DNA of 64,000 nucleotides from Mesorhizobium sp. ZC-5 (GTDB lineage Bacteria; Pseudomonadota; Alphaproteobacteria; Rhizobiales; Rhizobiaceae): NCBI RefSeq assembly GCF_025753855.1, contig NZ_JAOWPT010000011.1:62001-126000 (forward strand), read 5' to 3'. Positions 35,061-43,295 of this stretch are shown one piece after another; position 1 is the first letter of the stretch, and the number at the start of each line of letters is the position of its first letter. The notes under the pieces are model-generated. The model was not told the origin of the DNA, made no database searches, and saw nothing but the letters and a program-made list of their open reading frames with translations. The position numbers and the translations under genes are program-made.

Positions 35061-35879
35061 ATGTTGATCCGCTATGGCTATGAGATCACGCTGACCTGCC
35101 AGCAGCCCACTGCGTTGGTATGCCTGCTATCAGTCCACGAGGATCGGGCGGCCGATATCAGAAATCCGGAAACGACGTTCACCACTCCCGACGTTCCGGT
35201 ATCGACCTACCTCGATCTGTTCGGCAACCGATGCCGGCGCCTCGTCGCACCGGCCGGCGACCTGACGATGTGGGGTGACGCCACGATCAAGGACGACGGC
35301 AAACCGGACCGAGTGCTCCCTGAAGCCCGGGAACTCGCGGTGCCGGAACTGCCAGACGATTGCCTTGTCTACCTTATGGGCAGTCGCTATTGCGAGACCG
35401 ACCGGCTCAGCCAGATTGCATGGGACCTATTCGGCACGATCCCGCCCGGCTGGGGCCGCGTGCAGGCGATCTGCGATTTCGTCCATGCCCACATCCATTT
35501 CGACTACATGCAGGCTCGCGCGACGCGGACGGCTTTCGAGACATTTAACGAACGCGTCGGCGTCTGTCGCGACTTCGCGCATCTGGCGCTGACTTTCTGC
35601 CGCTGCCTCAACATTCCCGCCCGCTATGTCAACGGCCATCTCGGTGACATCGGCGTCCCAGTCGCCGATCCGATGGACTTTAGCGCTTGGATCGAGGTGT
35701 TCCTCGATGGTACATGGCACACCTTCGATCCGCGCAACAACGTCCCGCGGATCGGCAGGATTGTGGTGGCGCGCGGCCGAGATGCAGCCGACATACCTCT
35801 CATCAATTCCTTCGGACCGCATGTCCTGAAATCGTTTCGGGTATGGACTTACGAGGTGCCGAACCTGCAACGCACCTAA
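35061..35879 (+). CDS. Transglutaminase-like (cysteine protease fold) protein
   Basis: 272 residues. The N-terminal half is a beta-rich bacterial transglutaminase-associated domain (IRYGYEITLTCQQPTALVCLL, then STYLDLFGNRCRRL). The C-terminal half has the core motif GVCRDFAHLALTFCRCLNIPARYVNGHLGD with Cys169 as nucleophile, and GTWHTFDPRNN with Asp223. The usual catalytic His (H-A-W-x-E) is replaced: the segment reads DFSAWIEV with Ser208 at the His position. It may be inactive, or use another His such as His220. No signal peptide. It closes the run of small genes on this strand. Confidence 0.82.
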   Translation: MLIRYGYEITLTCQQPTALVCLLSVHEDRAADIRNPETTFTTPDVPVSTYLDLFGNRCRRLVAPAGDLTMWGDATIKDDGKPDRVLPEARELAVPELPDDCLVYLMGSRYCETDRLSQIAWDLFGTIPPGWGRVQAICDFVHAHIHFDYMQARATRTAFETFNERVGVCRDFAHLALTFCRCLNIPARYVNGHLGDIGVPVADPMDFSAWIEVFLDGTWHTFDPRNNVPRIGRIVVARGRDAADIPLINSFGPHVLKSFRVWTYEVPNLQRT

Positions 35880-35890
35880 GCGCATCTCGC

Positions 35891-35986
35891 ATGAAGCCCA
35901 GAGACAAGAAGGCTAACAATCGGCGAGCGATGGCCAGCCATAAGCGTCACCGGAGACATCAAGGTCCAGTGCAGCCAACCAGATAG
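35891..35986 (+). CDS. Possible 31-residue basic peptide
   Basis: MKPRDKKANNRRAMASHKRH and a short basic tail, from an ATG twelve bases after the transglutaminase stop. Similar very basic short frames occur by chance in GC-rich DNA; there is no good ribosome site. Low confidence. Confidence 0.22.
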   Translation: MKPRDKKANNRRAMASHKRHRRHQGPVQPTR

Positions 35987-36039
35987 TCCGCTGAATAAGC
36001 ATTCCCGACGGTTACTCGCTGGGGCTGAGATGTCTTCAA

Positions 36040-36897
36040 ATGGCGACCAAGATCTCCAGCATGGTCACCCGCGATGTCTGCCTCTTGGGAGGCAAAGTTT
36101 GGCTCTATGGCCGACACAGAGGCGCGCTGCTGACTGGCATCCTTTGGCGCCGTGTATGGACGGCTCTCCGTTGGCAAGGGGTTCTTGAGCTTTGCCGTTG
36201 CTGGTTGGTGCGGCCATGTATCCGACCTGTAGGTGCGGCTATCCATGTGCCGCTGGCCATAATCGGTCCGCATATCTCCCAGTCGTTCGAACTAATGCGC
36301 CATATCCCCAGCCTGATCGAGGGGGAAGACTACCGATCAACTGCCGAAATGTCTCCCAATGCCCTATTTTTCCTCGATCGAAAGGGGCGACTGGTGCATG
36401 CCAATCGTCCCGGACGCACGTTGCACAGCGAAGCATCAATCGTGCGGGTCGATCGTGATGGGCACTTTCACCTCCACGACCCGCAGGCTGAGAGGGCACT
36501 GCACGCCACACTGGGCGCGATTGCAAGGGCTGACTTCCAGAAGCTGCGGGGGAATTTCCTAATTAGTCGTACAAACGGTCTGCCCGTGGAGGCGACGATA
36601 GCCCCGATTGAGCGCAACGCCACGCCACTCATTTTCGATCAGATATTCGAAAACCTTCCGATTGCTACGCTGGTGTTGAAGAGCCAGTCCGACGCAGCCA
36701 CCCTGCTCGAGGGCTGTGGACTGACCCCCGCGGAGTTGGCGCTGGCCCAATCGATAGCCAAAGGACTGTCTCCCCGCGAACTTGCCGACAGTAAGGGCAT
36801 CAGCATCAATACGGTGAGGACGCAGCTAAAAGCGGTCTACTCAAAGACCGGGACTACCCGTCAAAGCCAGCTCGTGGCACTGATGCTGCGCGGATAG
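36040..36897 (+). CDS. LuxR-type HTH transcriptional regulator, probably N-terminally truncated
   Basis: The C-terminal 65 residues are a LuxR HTH: LTPAELALAQSIAKGLSPRELADSKGISINTVRTQLKAVYSKTG, then SQLVALML. Before it lies a PAS-like middle region from about 36330 (MSPNALFFLDRKGRLVHANRPGRTL, VDRDGHFHLHDPQAERAL). The first 70-80 residues (rich in Trp, Arg and Cys) look out of frame or unrelated; relatives are usually 360-380 residues with a longer N-terminal domain. The likely functional start is unclear, so the left limit is uncertain. Target genes unknown; it stands alone with a terminator 195 bases downstream. Confidence 0.62.
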   Translation: MATKISSMVTRDVCLLGGKVWLYGRHRGALLTGILWRRVWTALRWQGVLELCRCWLVRPCIRPVGAAIHVPLAIIGPHISQSFELMRHIPSLIEGEDYRSTAEMSPNALFFLDRKGRLVHANRPGRTLHSEASIVRVDRDGHFHLHDPQAERALHATLGAIARADFQKLRGNFLISRTNGLPVEATIAPIERNATPLIFDQIFENLPIATLVLKSQSDAATLLEGCGLTPAELALAQSIAKGLSPRELADSKGISINTVRTQLKAVYSKTGTTRQSQLVALMLRG

Positions 36898-37091
36898 TTC
36901 GCTACAGACGTCCACGTCGAGCTCCTGAGACGGGCCAAGACGGGTCTGACGAACAACCTTTTCATTGGCGATAAAATCACGTCGGATCACCCATATGGGT
37001 GACGTGTGACGTCCAGACATATGCGACAGGATCGTACACGTCGTGCCAGGGCATCGACGGGTACCACTAAATCGGAATATTGCCAACTTTA

Positions 37092-37130
37092 GCGGGAGCC
37101 GGTCAGGCCCCGACGGCTCCCGCCATTTTT
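37092..37130 (+). terminator. Rho-independent terminator
   Basis: Perfect 10-bp stem GCGGGAGCCG (37092-37101) with CGGCTCCCGC (37114-37123), 12-base loop, then CA and five T. Orientation fits plus-strand transcripts such as the LuxR-type gene. Confidence 0.85.
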
Positions 37131-37209
37131 AAAATCGCTACGATGCGAATGGCCCGCACCTTAGCGCGGCGGCTGCGACGATGTACATGCTGCCACAGTA
37201 GTACAACTG

Positions 37210-38262
37210 CTAAACAAAGATACGCGTTGCGTTGGCCCGCGCCCACTCCTTGGCCTCCGGCGAGGCGGACCATTTGATCGCGTTCAGCATCAATCGCCGA
37301 AAGCTCGGATGCGACCAAGCATTATTGTCGTGGCCGGGCTGTATGTAGACCACTGGCGTGTTCTCGGCGGTCTTGACCCAGCCCGCGAGGTTGCTGCCCG
37401 GCGGGTGGCCTTCGCCGGCGTTGGCGCCGTTCGGCGCATGGGCGAATTTTTCCACTGTCGGCTCGAAATCGGTACGCAGAAGCGGATGCACCGAATCTTC
37501 CAGGATGGGACAGAGATACGGCTCATCGACGATGTCGAAGTCGCCCACGCCTTCGGTGATGGGATGGGCGGTGTCGACAACGGTGATACGCTGTTCGGTG
37601 CCCTGGCGGTAGCCGGACTTGGGATAGTCTTTGCCGCGCACATTCTTCACTCCCAGACCCCAGTCGGCCGCCGCGCCCATCATCTCGATGTAGGCGTTGG
37701 TGCCGTTGACACCTGCGGGCCAACTGTGGACCCATGAAGCGAGCGCGTGGTGGAAGAGAACGAAACCCTTGTCACCATTGGTCAGCAGCTGCTTCAGATC
37801 GGCCTGCAGCTTTTCCGATGGCGGCGGATAGTCGTAGGTTGACCTCCCGTTCGGCCCCATGCCGGTCATCTTGCGGCCGGCGAAGGCGTCGTAGAACAGG
37901 AAGACGTCGAAATCCTCGGCCAACGCCGGATCGAAGAAATACTCCGCCGCCGGATGCTCGACATGGCACCAGGTGATCTCCTCGCCAAAAGTGTCCAGCA
38001 TGCGGAACAGATTCTCACGGTCGAAGGCATGGTAGCTCGAGATGAATAGCACCCGGATTGGGCCATAGCCGCCTTGTTGCGGGAGCCCCTGCGTGCCGGT
38101 GCTGTTGATTGGCGCGCCTGTGCCCCTGGGACCAAGCGGCTCGTTGGCGCCGGCCGTAGTTTGCGCCTTCGCCACGATCGGCAGCGCCGCCGCAGCAGCG
38201 ACGCCGCCGAACAGCGTACGGCGTGATAAACCCTTGATAGGGCTACCTTTATGGTCCGTCAT
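37210..38262 (-). CDS. Tat-exported ThuA-like domain protein
   Basis: 350 residues. A twin-arginine signal (LSRRTLFGGVAAAAALPIVAKA) predicts folded export. The mature part is a ThuA/glutamine-amidotransferase-like alpha/beta fold: IRVLFISSYHAFDRENLFRML, FDVFLFYDAF, GDKGFVLFHHALASW, ITVVDTAHPITEGVGDF, PVVYIQPGHDNNAW and FRRLMLNAIKWSA. ThuA-like proteins occur in sugar-utilisation clusters (trehalose in Sinorhizobium) with no settled biochemical role. Here it ends the TRAP transporter operon, which points to processing of a periplasmic carbohydrate or acid derivative (inference). Confidence 0.82.
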   Translation of the reverse strand: MTDHKGSPIKGLSRRTLFGGVAAAAALPIVAKAQTTAGANEPLGPRGTGAPINSTGTQGLPQQGGYGPIRVLFISSYHAFDRENLFRMLDTFGEEITWCHVEHPAAEYFFDPALAEDFDVFLFYDAFAGRKMTGMGPNGRSTYDYPPPSEKLQADLKQLLTNGDKGFVLFHHALASWVHSWPAGVNGTNAYIEMMGAAADWGLGVKNVRGKDYPKSGYRQGTEQRITVVDTAHPITEGVGDFDIVDEPYLCPILEDSVHPLLRTDFEPTVEKFAHAPNGANAGEGHPPGSNLAGWVKTAENTPVVYIQPGHDNNAWSHPSFRRLMLNAIKWSASPEAKEWARANATRIFV

Positions 38263-38376
38263 CGTAAATCTCCTCTACTTCGGTGGATTGTCAGCATGGA
38301 CGGCGGACTCCTCCGCCGCGCTCAAGCGGAGCGCCAGCATGTTGCAAGCTCCTTGCTTGCGGGGCTCTTGCAGATT

Positions 38377-39021
38377 TCAGGTCGTTTCGTAGCCGCGGGT
38401 TTTGACCTCGGACTTTGCCTTGCCGCCCAGTTCGGCGAGCCACTCTTCGTGGGTCATGGGCTGCGAGAACATCGGAAAATTCTTGGCGCAGGCGTGGTCC
38501 TGCTCCTCCTGGCTCAGTGCCGCCGTGCAGTCTGTGAGCGTGACGACGCTGTAGCCCTTCTCGTATGCGACACGCATGGTCGATTCGACACAGCAATTCG
38601 TCAGGAAGCCGCTGAGCGCGATGTCGGTGATGGCCCGGCTGCGCAGGATGAAATCGAGATTGGTGCTCTCGAAGCCGCAGAGTCCGCGCTTACCCTCGAC
38701 CACGATGTCGCCCGCGTCGGGGGTCAGCACGTCGACGATCTGCGAGCCCCACTCGCCCTTGAGGAACGAGTTCGAGTCGACCACGCCCTTCAGGATCCCG
38801 TAAGGCTCTTGCCGCAGTTCGCCATAGCCGGTGGCGAAGCTGATCGGCACGTGCAGGATCGTTGCACCGAGCCCGCGCGCCTTGTTCACGGTCTCGACCG
38901 TGTTCTGCAGCATGTTGGTCTTGTCCATCACGGGCTTCACCGCGTCGTGGAGCGTACCGCCAGGCGTGGTGAAATCGTTCTGGAATTCGATCAAGACCAG
39001 GGCTGTATTCTTGGGATTCAT
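38377..39021 (-). CDS. Isochorismatase-like cysteine hydrolase
   Basis: 214 residues. The triad of the cysteine-hydrolase family is present: Asp in VLIEFQNDFTTPGG, Lys in VVEGKRGLCGF and Cys in ALSGFLTNCCVESTMRVAYEKGY. Such enzymes hydrolyse amides (biuret, nicotinamide, carbamoyl groups) or vinyl ethers. Start at 39021 is supported by an immediately matching N-terminus (MNPKNTALVLIEFQNDF). It lies between the TRAP permease gene (35 bases) and the ThuA-like gene on the same strand. The substrate is unknown; a role in degrading the TRAP cargo is inferred. Confidence 0.84.
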   Translation of the reverse strand: MNPKNTALVLIEFQNDFTTPGGTLHDAVKPVMDKTNMLQNTVETVNKARGLGATILHVPISFATGYGELRQEPYGILKGVVDSNSFLKGEWGSQIVDVLTPDAGDIVVEGKRGLCGFESTNLDFILRSRAITDIALSGFLTNCCVESTMRVAYEKGYSVVTLTDCTAALSQEEQDHACAKNFPMFSQPMTHEEWLAELGGKAKSEVKTRGYETT

Positions 39022-39056
39022 TCTACGATCTCCATGGGTTGAGCAGTGTGCTTGCC

Positions 39057-40340
39057 CTAACGGTGACTGGGATAGACCCAGTCCCGCAGGAACAGGGTGA
39101 TCGGTGGGAAGTAGGTGATGATGAGCAGGCACACGCAGATCACCAGAACGAAACCCACGAGCCGCGTGATGATCTGATCGAGGGAAATGCCGGCGACCTG
39201 GCAGGCCGCGAACAGATTCACTCCGAAGGGCGGCGTGATCATGCCCATCGCCAGATTGACCACCATGACCAGACCGAAATGGACGGGATCGATGCCGAGA
39301 CTGATGGCGATCGGTGCGAGGATGGGCGACAGCACGATCACCGCCGAGTTCGTCTCGATGAACATGCCGATCACGAACAAAGCGAGATTGACGCCGAGCA
39401 GGAACATGTAGGGGTTGCTCAAATTCTCGATCAGCCAGGCCGCCATATGATCCGGCACGTTGGCTCGGGTGATGAGGTAGCTGAACACGCCTGCATTCGC
39501 GATGATGAACATCACGACCGCCGACGAGATGACGGACTTCTCAAGCGCCACGACTAGGTCGCGTGGCCGCAGTTCCCGATAGAGAAACATGCCGACGACG
39601 ATCGCCGCAAAAACCGCAACGATCGACGCCTCCGTCGGCGTCGTCGCACCGCTGTAGATCCCTCCGAGAATGACAACCGGAAGCATAAGCGCGGGAAGAG
39701 CCTGCCAGGTCGCCTTGAAGAAGGAAAGCCTGCCATCGAGGTCCTGCTTTCCGTAACCCCTAATGCGGGCCGTTATGAGGACATAGCCTATCAGCGCGCC
39801 ACTGATGAGGATGCCGGGGCCGAAACCGGCAATGAAGAGTTCGCCGACCGACACCTGCGCGGTGACGCCGTAGAGGATCATCGGAATGGACGGCGGAATG
39901 ATGACGCCGAGTTCGGCCGAAGTTGCCTGCAACGCGGCCGCATAGTTCACCGGATAGCCATGCCGCACCAGCGCCGGGATAAGGATTGCGCCGATGGCGA
40001 AAGTGGTCGCGATGGACGAACCCGAAATTGCGGCAAAGAGCATGCAGGTGAGCACGCAGGTCGCGGCGAGACCGCCCTGAACGCCGCCGACGATGGACTT
40101 GGCGAAATTCACCAGCCGAAGCGAAATCCCGCCCCGCTCCATGATGTTGCCGGCAAGGATGAAGAAGGGGATCGCCGCCAGGGGAAACTTGTCGATGGCG
40201 CTGTACATCTCCTTCGGCAGGATCAGCAGCGAAGAATTCGTGGTGTAGAGATAGAGGATATTCGCCAGGCCGATGGAAATTGCGACGGAAACGGAGAACG
40301 CAAGACCGAGGCACATGACGATGAGAAGAAGAATCGGCAT
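39057..40340 (-). CDS. dctM: TRAP transporter large permease (DctM)
   Basis: 427 residues with about 12 membrane segments. DctM landmarks are FPLAAIPFFILAGNIMERGGIS, GGVQGGLAATCVLTCMLFAAISGSSIATT, TSAELGVIIPPSIPMILYG and GMITPPFGVNLFAACQVAG. It carries organic acids or similar anions with Na+ gradient in a complex with DctQ. The gene begins ten bases after dctQ. Part of the operon dctP-dctQ-dctM-hydrolase-ThuA on the minus strand. Confidence 0.93.
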   Translation of the reverse strand: MPILLLIVMCLGLAFSVSVAISIGLANILYLYTTNSSLLILPKEMYSAIDKFPLAAIPFFILAGNIMERGGISLRLVNFAKSIVGGVQGGLAATCVLTCMLFAAISGSSIATTFAIGAILIPALVRHGYPVNYAAALQATSAELGVIIPPSIPMILYGVTAQVSVGELFIAGFGPGILISGALIGYVLITARIRGYGKQDLDGRLSFFKATWQALPALMLPVVILGGIYSGATTPTEASIVAVFAAIVVGMFLYRELRPRDLVVALEKSVISSAVVMFIIANAGVFSYLITRANVPDHMAAWLIENLSNPYMFLLGVNLALFVIGMFIETNSAVIVLSPILAPIAISLGIDPVHFGLVMVVNLAMGMITPPFGVNLFAACQVAGISLDQIITRLVGFVLVICVCLLIITYFPPITLFLRDWVYPSHR

Positions 40341-40350
40341 TTTGCTCGCC

Positions 40351-40848
40351 TCACTGCGCGGTTTCGAGTTCTTCGTGCTTGGGCTCTAGATAGTTTCCAA
40401 TCACGGCGATCATCGCCAATGCGGAACCGATCGGCAGCGAGATATAGGCCCAGAACATCTTCAGCGGCTCCAGGCCGATGATCGTTTGGACATTGCCCGC
40501 CATCAGGGAGAATCGCATCCCCCACCAGGTGAGTGTGATGAGAAACGCCAGCGTGACGGCCGTTATGAAAATCTCAAGCTTGGGCCGGAACCAGGGAGAG
40601 GACTTGCGATACATCAGATCTACCGAGATCATGGCGCCGCGCCGGAATGCGATCGGGATACCCATGAAGACCATCCAGATCAGCAGTATCCGGATTGATA
40701 CCTCACTCCAGGGAGTGGGCAGCTTGAGCACGAACCGGGTGAATATCTGCATGAGGCCGATCATTGAGGCGATGCCGAACAGCGTGCAGGCCAGCCACAA
40801 TGTCGCATGCGTCAAGATACGTTCGCAGCGTAGGAACTCTTCTCTCAT
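40351..40848 (-). CDS. dctQ: TRAP transporter small permease (DctQ)
   Basis: 165 residues with four membrane helices (ATLWLACTLFGIASMIGLMQIFTRF, ISIRILLIWMVFMGIPIAFRRGAMI, IFITAVTLAFLITLTWWGMRF, MFWAYISLPIGSALAMIAVIGN). The EVSIRILLIWMVFMG and RRGAMISVD parts are typical of DctQ. It partners DctM. The start at 40848 gives a short hydrophilic N-terminus before the first helix. Confidence 0.9.
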   Translation of the reverse strand: MREEFLRCERILTHATLWLACTLFGIASMIGLMQIFTRFVLKLPTPWSEVSIRILLIWMVFMGIPIAFRRGAMISVDLMYRKSSPWFRPKLEIFITAVTLAFLITLTWWGMRFSLMAGNVQTIIGLEPLKMFWAYISLPIGSALAMIAVIGNYLEPKHEELETAQ

Positions 40849-40943
40849 CTTTGGCTAACTCTGCGTGAAAGGTAGGCGACCCGCCGGCGGCAAGGCGCAA
40901 GGTGAAACCTCAAGCAGAGCTTCACCGACCGGTCGTTTCCGAT

Positions 40944-41924
40944 TTATTTCTGAGCGGCTTGGATTTCTTGCAAGGTGGCGCCGAAGCGCTCGCTGAAGTC
41001 AGCATAGACCGGCGCCAGCGCGTCGATGAATTTCTGCTTGTCGACATTCTCCACGACCTCGACGCCCTTGCTCTTCAGGTATTCGATCCCGACCTTTTCA
41101 TCTGCATCGACACGCGCTCGATTGGCCGCGGCCGCAACCTTCGCCGCCTCCTTGAAGGCGGTCTTGTCTTCGTCCGAAAGAGCCTCCCACTTCCCCGCAT
41201 TCATCAGGAAGACGGCGGGAGAAAAGACATGGCCCGTCATCGACACATATTTCTGCACTTCGTCGAAGTGGTTTGCGACGATCACCGAAAGCGGGTTTTC
41301 CTGGCCGTCGACGACACCCTGCTGGAGTGCCGCGAAAACTTCGGTAAGCGCCATCGGCGTGGGGATTACGCCGAACTCCTTGTAGGCTTCGATGTGGATC
41401 GGATTTTCCATGGTCCGCATCTTCAGGCCAGCCAGGTCTTCCGGCGTGCTGATGGCCAGTTTGTTGTTCGTCATGTTGCGGAAACCGTTGTCCGCCCATG
41501 CGAGCGCGTGGATGCCATGGTTGTCGAATTGTCCGAGCAGGCCCTCCCCGATCGGGCCATCGAGAACGGCGCGCGCGTTGTCGTAGTCCTTGAAGAGGAA
41601 GGGCACGTCCAGCACCGCGACCTCGGGAACGAAGTTCGGAACCGGGCCGGTCGAGGTGAAGGTCAAGTCCACCGTCCCGAGCTGGACGGCCTCGACCGAC
41701 TCGCGCTCCGCGCCCAGCGAGCCGTTGTAGAAGGTCTCGACCCGATAGCGGTCGCTGGTGCGTTTGGTGACTTCCTCGGCGAATGTGTCGATCGCCACCC
41801 CGAAATGCGAATCCTTCTGGAACGGAATGCCGATGCGCAGCGTCTCCTGCGCTGACGCCCAGCTCGCGAGCAGATTGGCGGCCGCAGCAGCGCAGACCAG
41901 TACAGCATTCCTCTTGAAACCCAT
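40944..41924 (-). CDS. dctP: TRAP transporter substrate-binding protein (DctP)
   Basis: 326 residues from the ATG at 41924, which has GGGAGG upstream and opens a signal peptide (MGFKRNAVLVCAAAAANLLASWASA). DctP pattern: TLRIGIPFQKDSHFGVAIDTFAEEV, RYRVETFYNGSLGAERESVEAVQLGTVDLTFTST, LKMRTMENPIHIEAYKEFG and PTPMALTEVFAALQQGVVDGQENP. The conserved Arg of the carboxylate clamp is in KMRTMENP, so the ligand probably has a carboxyl group. First gene of the minus-strand operon, divergent from the aldolase operon. Confidence 0.92.
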   Translation of the reverse strand: MGFKRNAVLVCAAAAANLLASWASAQETLRIGIPFQKDSHFGVAIDTFAEEVTKRTSDRYRVETFYNGSLGAERESVEAVQLGTVDLTFTSTGPVPNFVPEVAVLDVPFLFKDYDNARAVLDGPIGEGLLGQFDNHGIHALAWADNGFRNMTNNKLAISTPEDLAGLKMRTMENPIHIEAYKEFGVIPTPMALTEVFAALQQGVVDGQENPLSVIVANHFDEVQKYVSMTGHVFSPAVFLMNAGKWEALSDEDKTAFKEAAKVAAAANRARVDADEKVGIEYLKSKGVEVVENVDKQKFIDALAPVYADFSERFGATLQEIQAAQK

Positions 41925-42152
41925 CGAAAAACCTCCCTTGGCGCGAATGAACCCAAGCGCATTCGCGCGTTGATTTCCCAAAGAATATTTGAAGTACATA
42001 TTATGTCAATCTTCTATTTTATTTGTGCTATAATAATACAAATAGATCACTTAGAGTTCTATAATAATACTTTTATTACTATGTTGACTAGTAAATTTTA
42101 GATCAATAGAAACGTTCTGCAAACTCACACCTTTTCAGGGAGGATTACACAA
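41925..42152. promoter_or_regulatory. Divergent promoter region with AT-rich dyad
   Basis: Very AT-rich stretch (about 42000-42110) between the TRAP and aldolase operons. It holds a dyad TAATAA-N5-TTATTA (42062-42078) and a second TATAATAATAC copy near 42030. A similar TAATAATAC-containing dyad lies before the GMC operon (50128-50145). These are candidate sites for the GntR-type regulator encoded at 45974. Confidence 0.5.
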
Positions 42153-43151
42153 ATGAGGATTTTTTTTGCTGCTACGGCTGCGTGTTTGATTGCGGCCATG
42201 GCCGCGCCTGTCGCCCTTGCGCAGGACGATCTAGCGGCGAAAGCCGGCCAGGACAGCGGTGCCCGTGACAATGCCCTGCCCGGCGCGGTCAACCAGGGCC
42301 CGTTCGACAAGTCTACATGGACGTACGGGAAGACCTTCGATGCGCCGGCCGATTCGGCGATCTGGAATCCCGTCAAGCTCAAGATGATGCGGGGCGAGAA
42401 GGTCACCGGCGGCACCGTCTTTGCCGGCACCGACCCCGCAATCTATTGCGCCATGGCCAATGCGGGCTACGACTTCATCTGGGTCGAGATGCAGCACAGC
42501 TCGAAGGACTGGGAAGAGGTGGGCCGCATGTGGGCGACCTGCCCCCACGCGAAGGCAGTCCCCGGCGTGCGGGTTGCCTATACCGACGAGCGTGAAATCC
42601 AGCATGCCCTCGATGCCGGCGCCCTGGTTCTCGTCGTCCCAACCGTGGACAGCGAGGCTGAAGCGATCGAAGCCCGCAACTGGGCGTTCTTCCCGCCACT
42701 CGGGCGGCGCAGCAACGGTGGCGGCCAGGCCTTCGGCGACGCCATGTGGGGCAAGGTCCCCGGCGGTTATCGGCAGACCATCAACGACAATCTGGTCTTC
42801 ATTCCGATGATCGAAACGCTCGACGGTCTTCAGGAAGTCGACAAGATCGCCAAGGTCGAAGGCGTGGACGGCATCTTCGCCGCAAGCGGCGATCTAGGCA
42901 ACTTCACCGGCTACAAGCGGGATGTCGGCGATCCGGACTACGAGCGTGTGATCAACATGGTGCATGACGCCGCCATAAGCGCCAGCGTGCGTCTTTGCGG
43001 GCCCCTTTCCTGGAAGGATCGTCCGGACTTCACCTGCTTCCAGGCAGGCACCGAGACCGGCGCCATCACGCGCGGCGTCAAGGAAGAGCTGGGCGATCTC
43101 GTCGACACGCAGGGCAAGCCCGAAGTCGGGCCTTTCGCTTCCACGAAGTAG
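42153..43151 (+). CDS. Exported HpcH/HpaI-family aldolase/lyase-like protein
   Basis: 332 residues with GGGAGG before the ATG. An unusual feature for this cytosolic family is a clear signal peptide (MRIFFAATAACLIAAMAAPVALA, cut before QDD). After about 50 residues of linker the HpcH/HpaI barrel follows: NPVKLKMMRGEKVTGGTVFAGTD, YDFIWVEMQHSSKDW, CPHAKAVPGVRVAYTDEREIQHALDAGALVLVVPTVDS, VFIPMIETLDGLQEVDKIAKVEGVDGIFAASGDLGNFTG. The Glu (MIETLDGL) and Asp (SGDLG) that bind the divalent metal are kept. Family members cleave 2-keto-3-deoxy acids to pyruvate and an aldehyde. It heads the operon with garR and gckA, which would process tartronate semialdehyde. Confidence 0.82.
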   Translation: MRIFFAATAACLIAAMAAPVALAQDDLAAKAGQDSGARDNALPGAVNQGPFDKSTWTYGKTFDAPADSAIWNPVKLKMMRGEKVTGGTVFAGTDPAIYCAMANAGYDFIWVEMQHSSKDWEEVGRMWATCPHAKAVPGVRVAYTDEREIQHALDAGALVLVVPTVDSEAEAIEARNWAFFPPLGRRSNGGGQAFGDAMWGKVPGGYRQTINDNLVFIPMIETLDGLQEVDKIAKVEGVDGIFAASGDLGNFTGYKRDVGDPDYERVINMVHDAAISASVRLCGPLSWKDRPDFTCFQAGTETGAITRGVKEELGDLVDTQGKPEVGPFASTK

Positions 43152-43184
43152 AAAGGGCAGTCCCCCCTACCAACAAAAAACGCG

Positions 43185-43204
43185 GCCGGCAGTTTGCTGC
43201 CGGC
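43185..43204 (+). repeat. Intercistronic hairpin after the aldolase gene
   Basis: GCCGGCAG and CTGCCGGC around a 4-base loop, without T-run, between aldolase and reductase genes. It may stabilise the upstream mRNA or act as partial attenuator. Confidence 0.5.
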
Positions 43205-43295
43205 GCGCCTGTCGGCGGTCACGCACACACATGGGCGGCTTGTGCTGCCGGCGACAAGAAATTTCGCCTTCATGAAGGACAGCAGGAGAGTGCAG

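Noticed and set aside
34837-35067. Alternative 76-codon gene overlapping the transglutaminase start
   Set aside because: No ribosome site, overlaps real genes on both ends and no family; mentioned only under the uncertain small gene at 34821.
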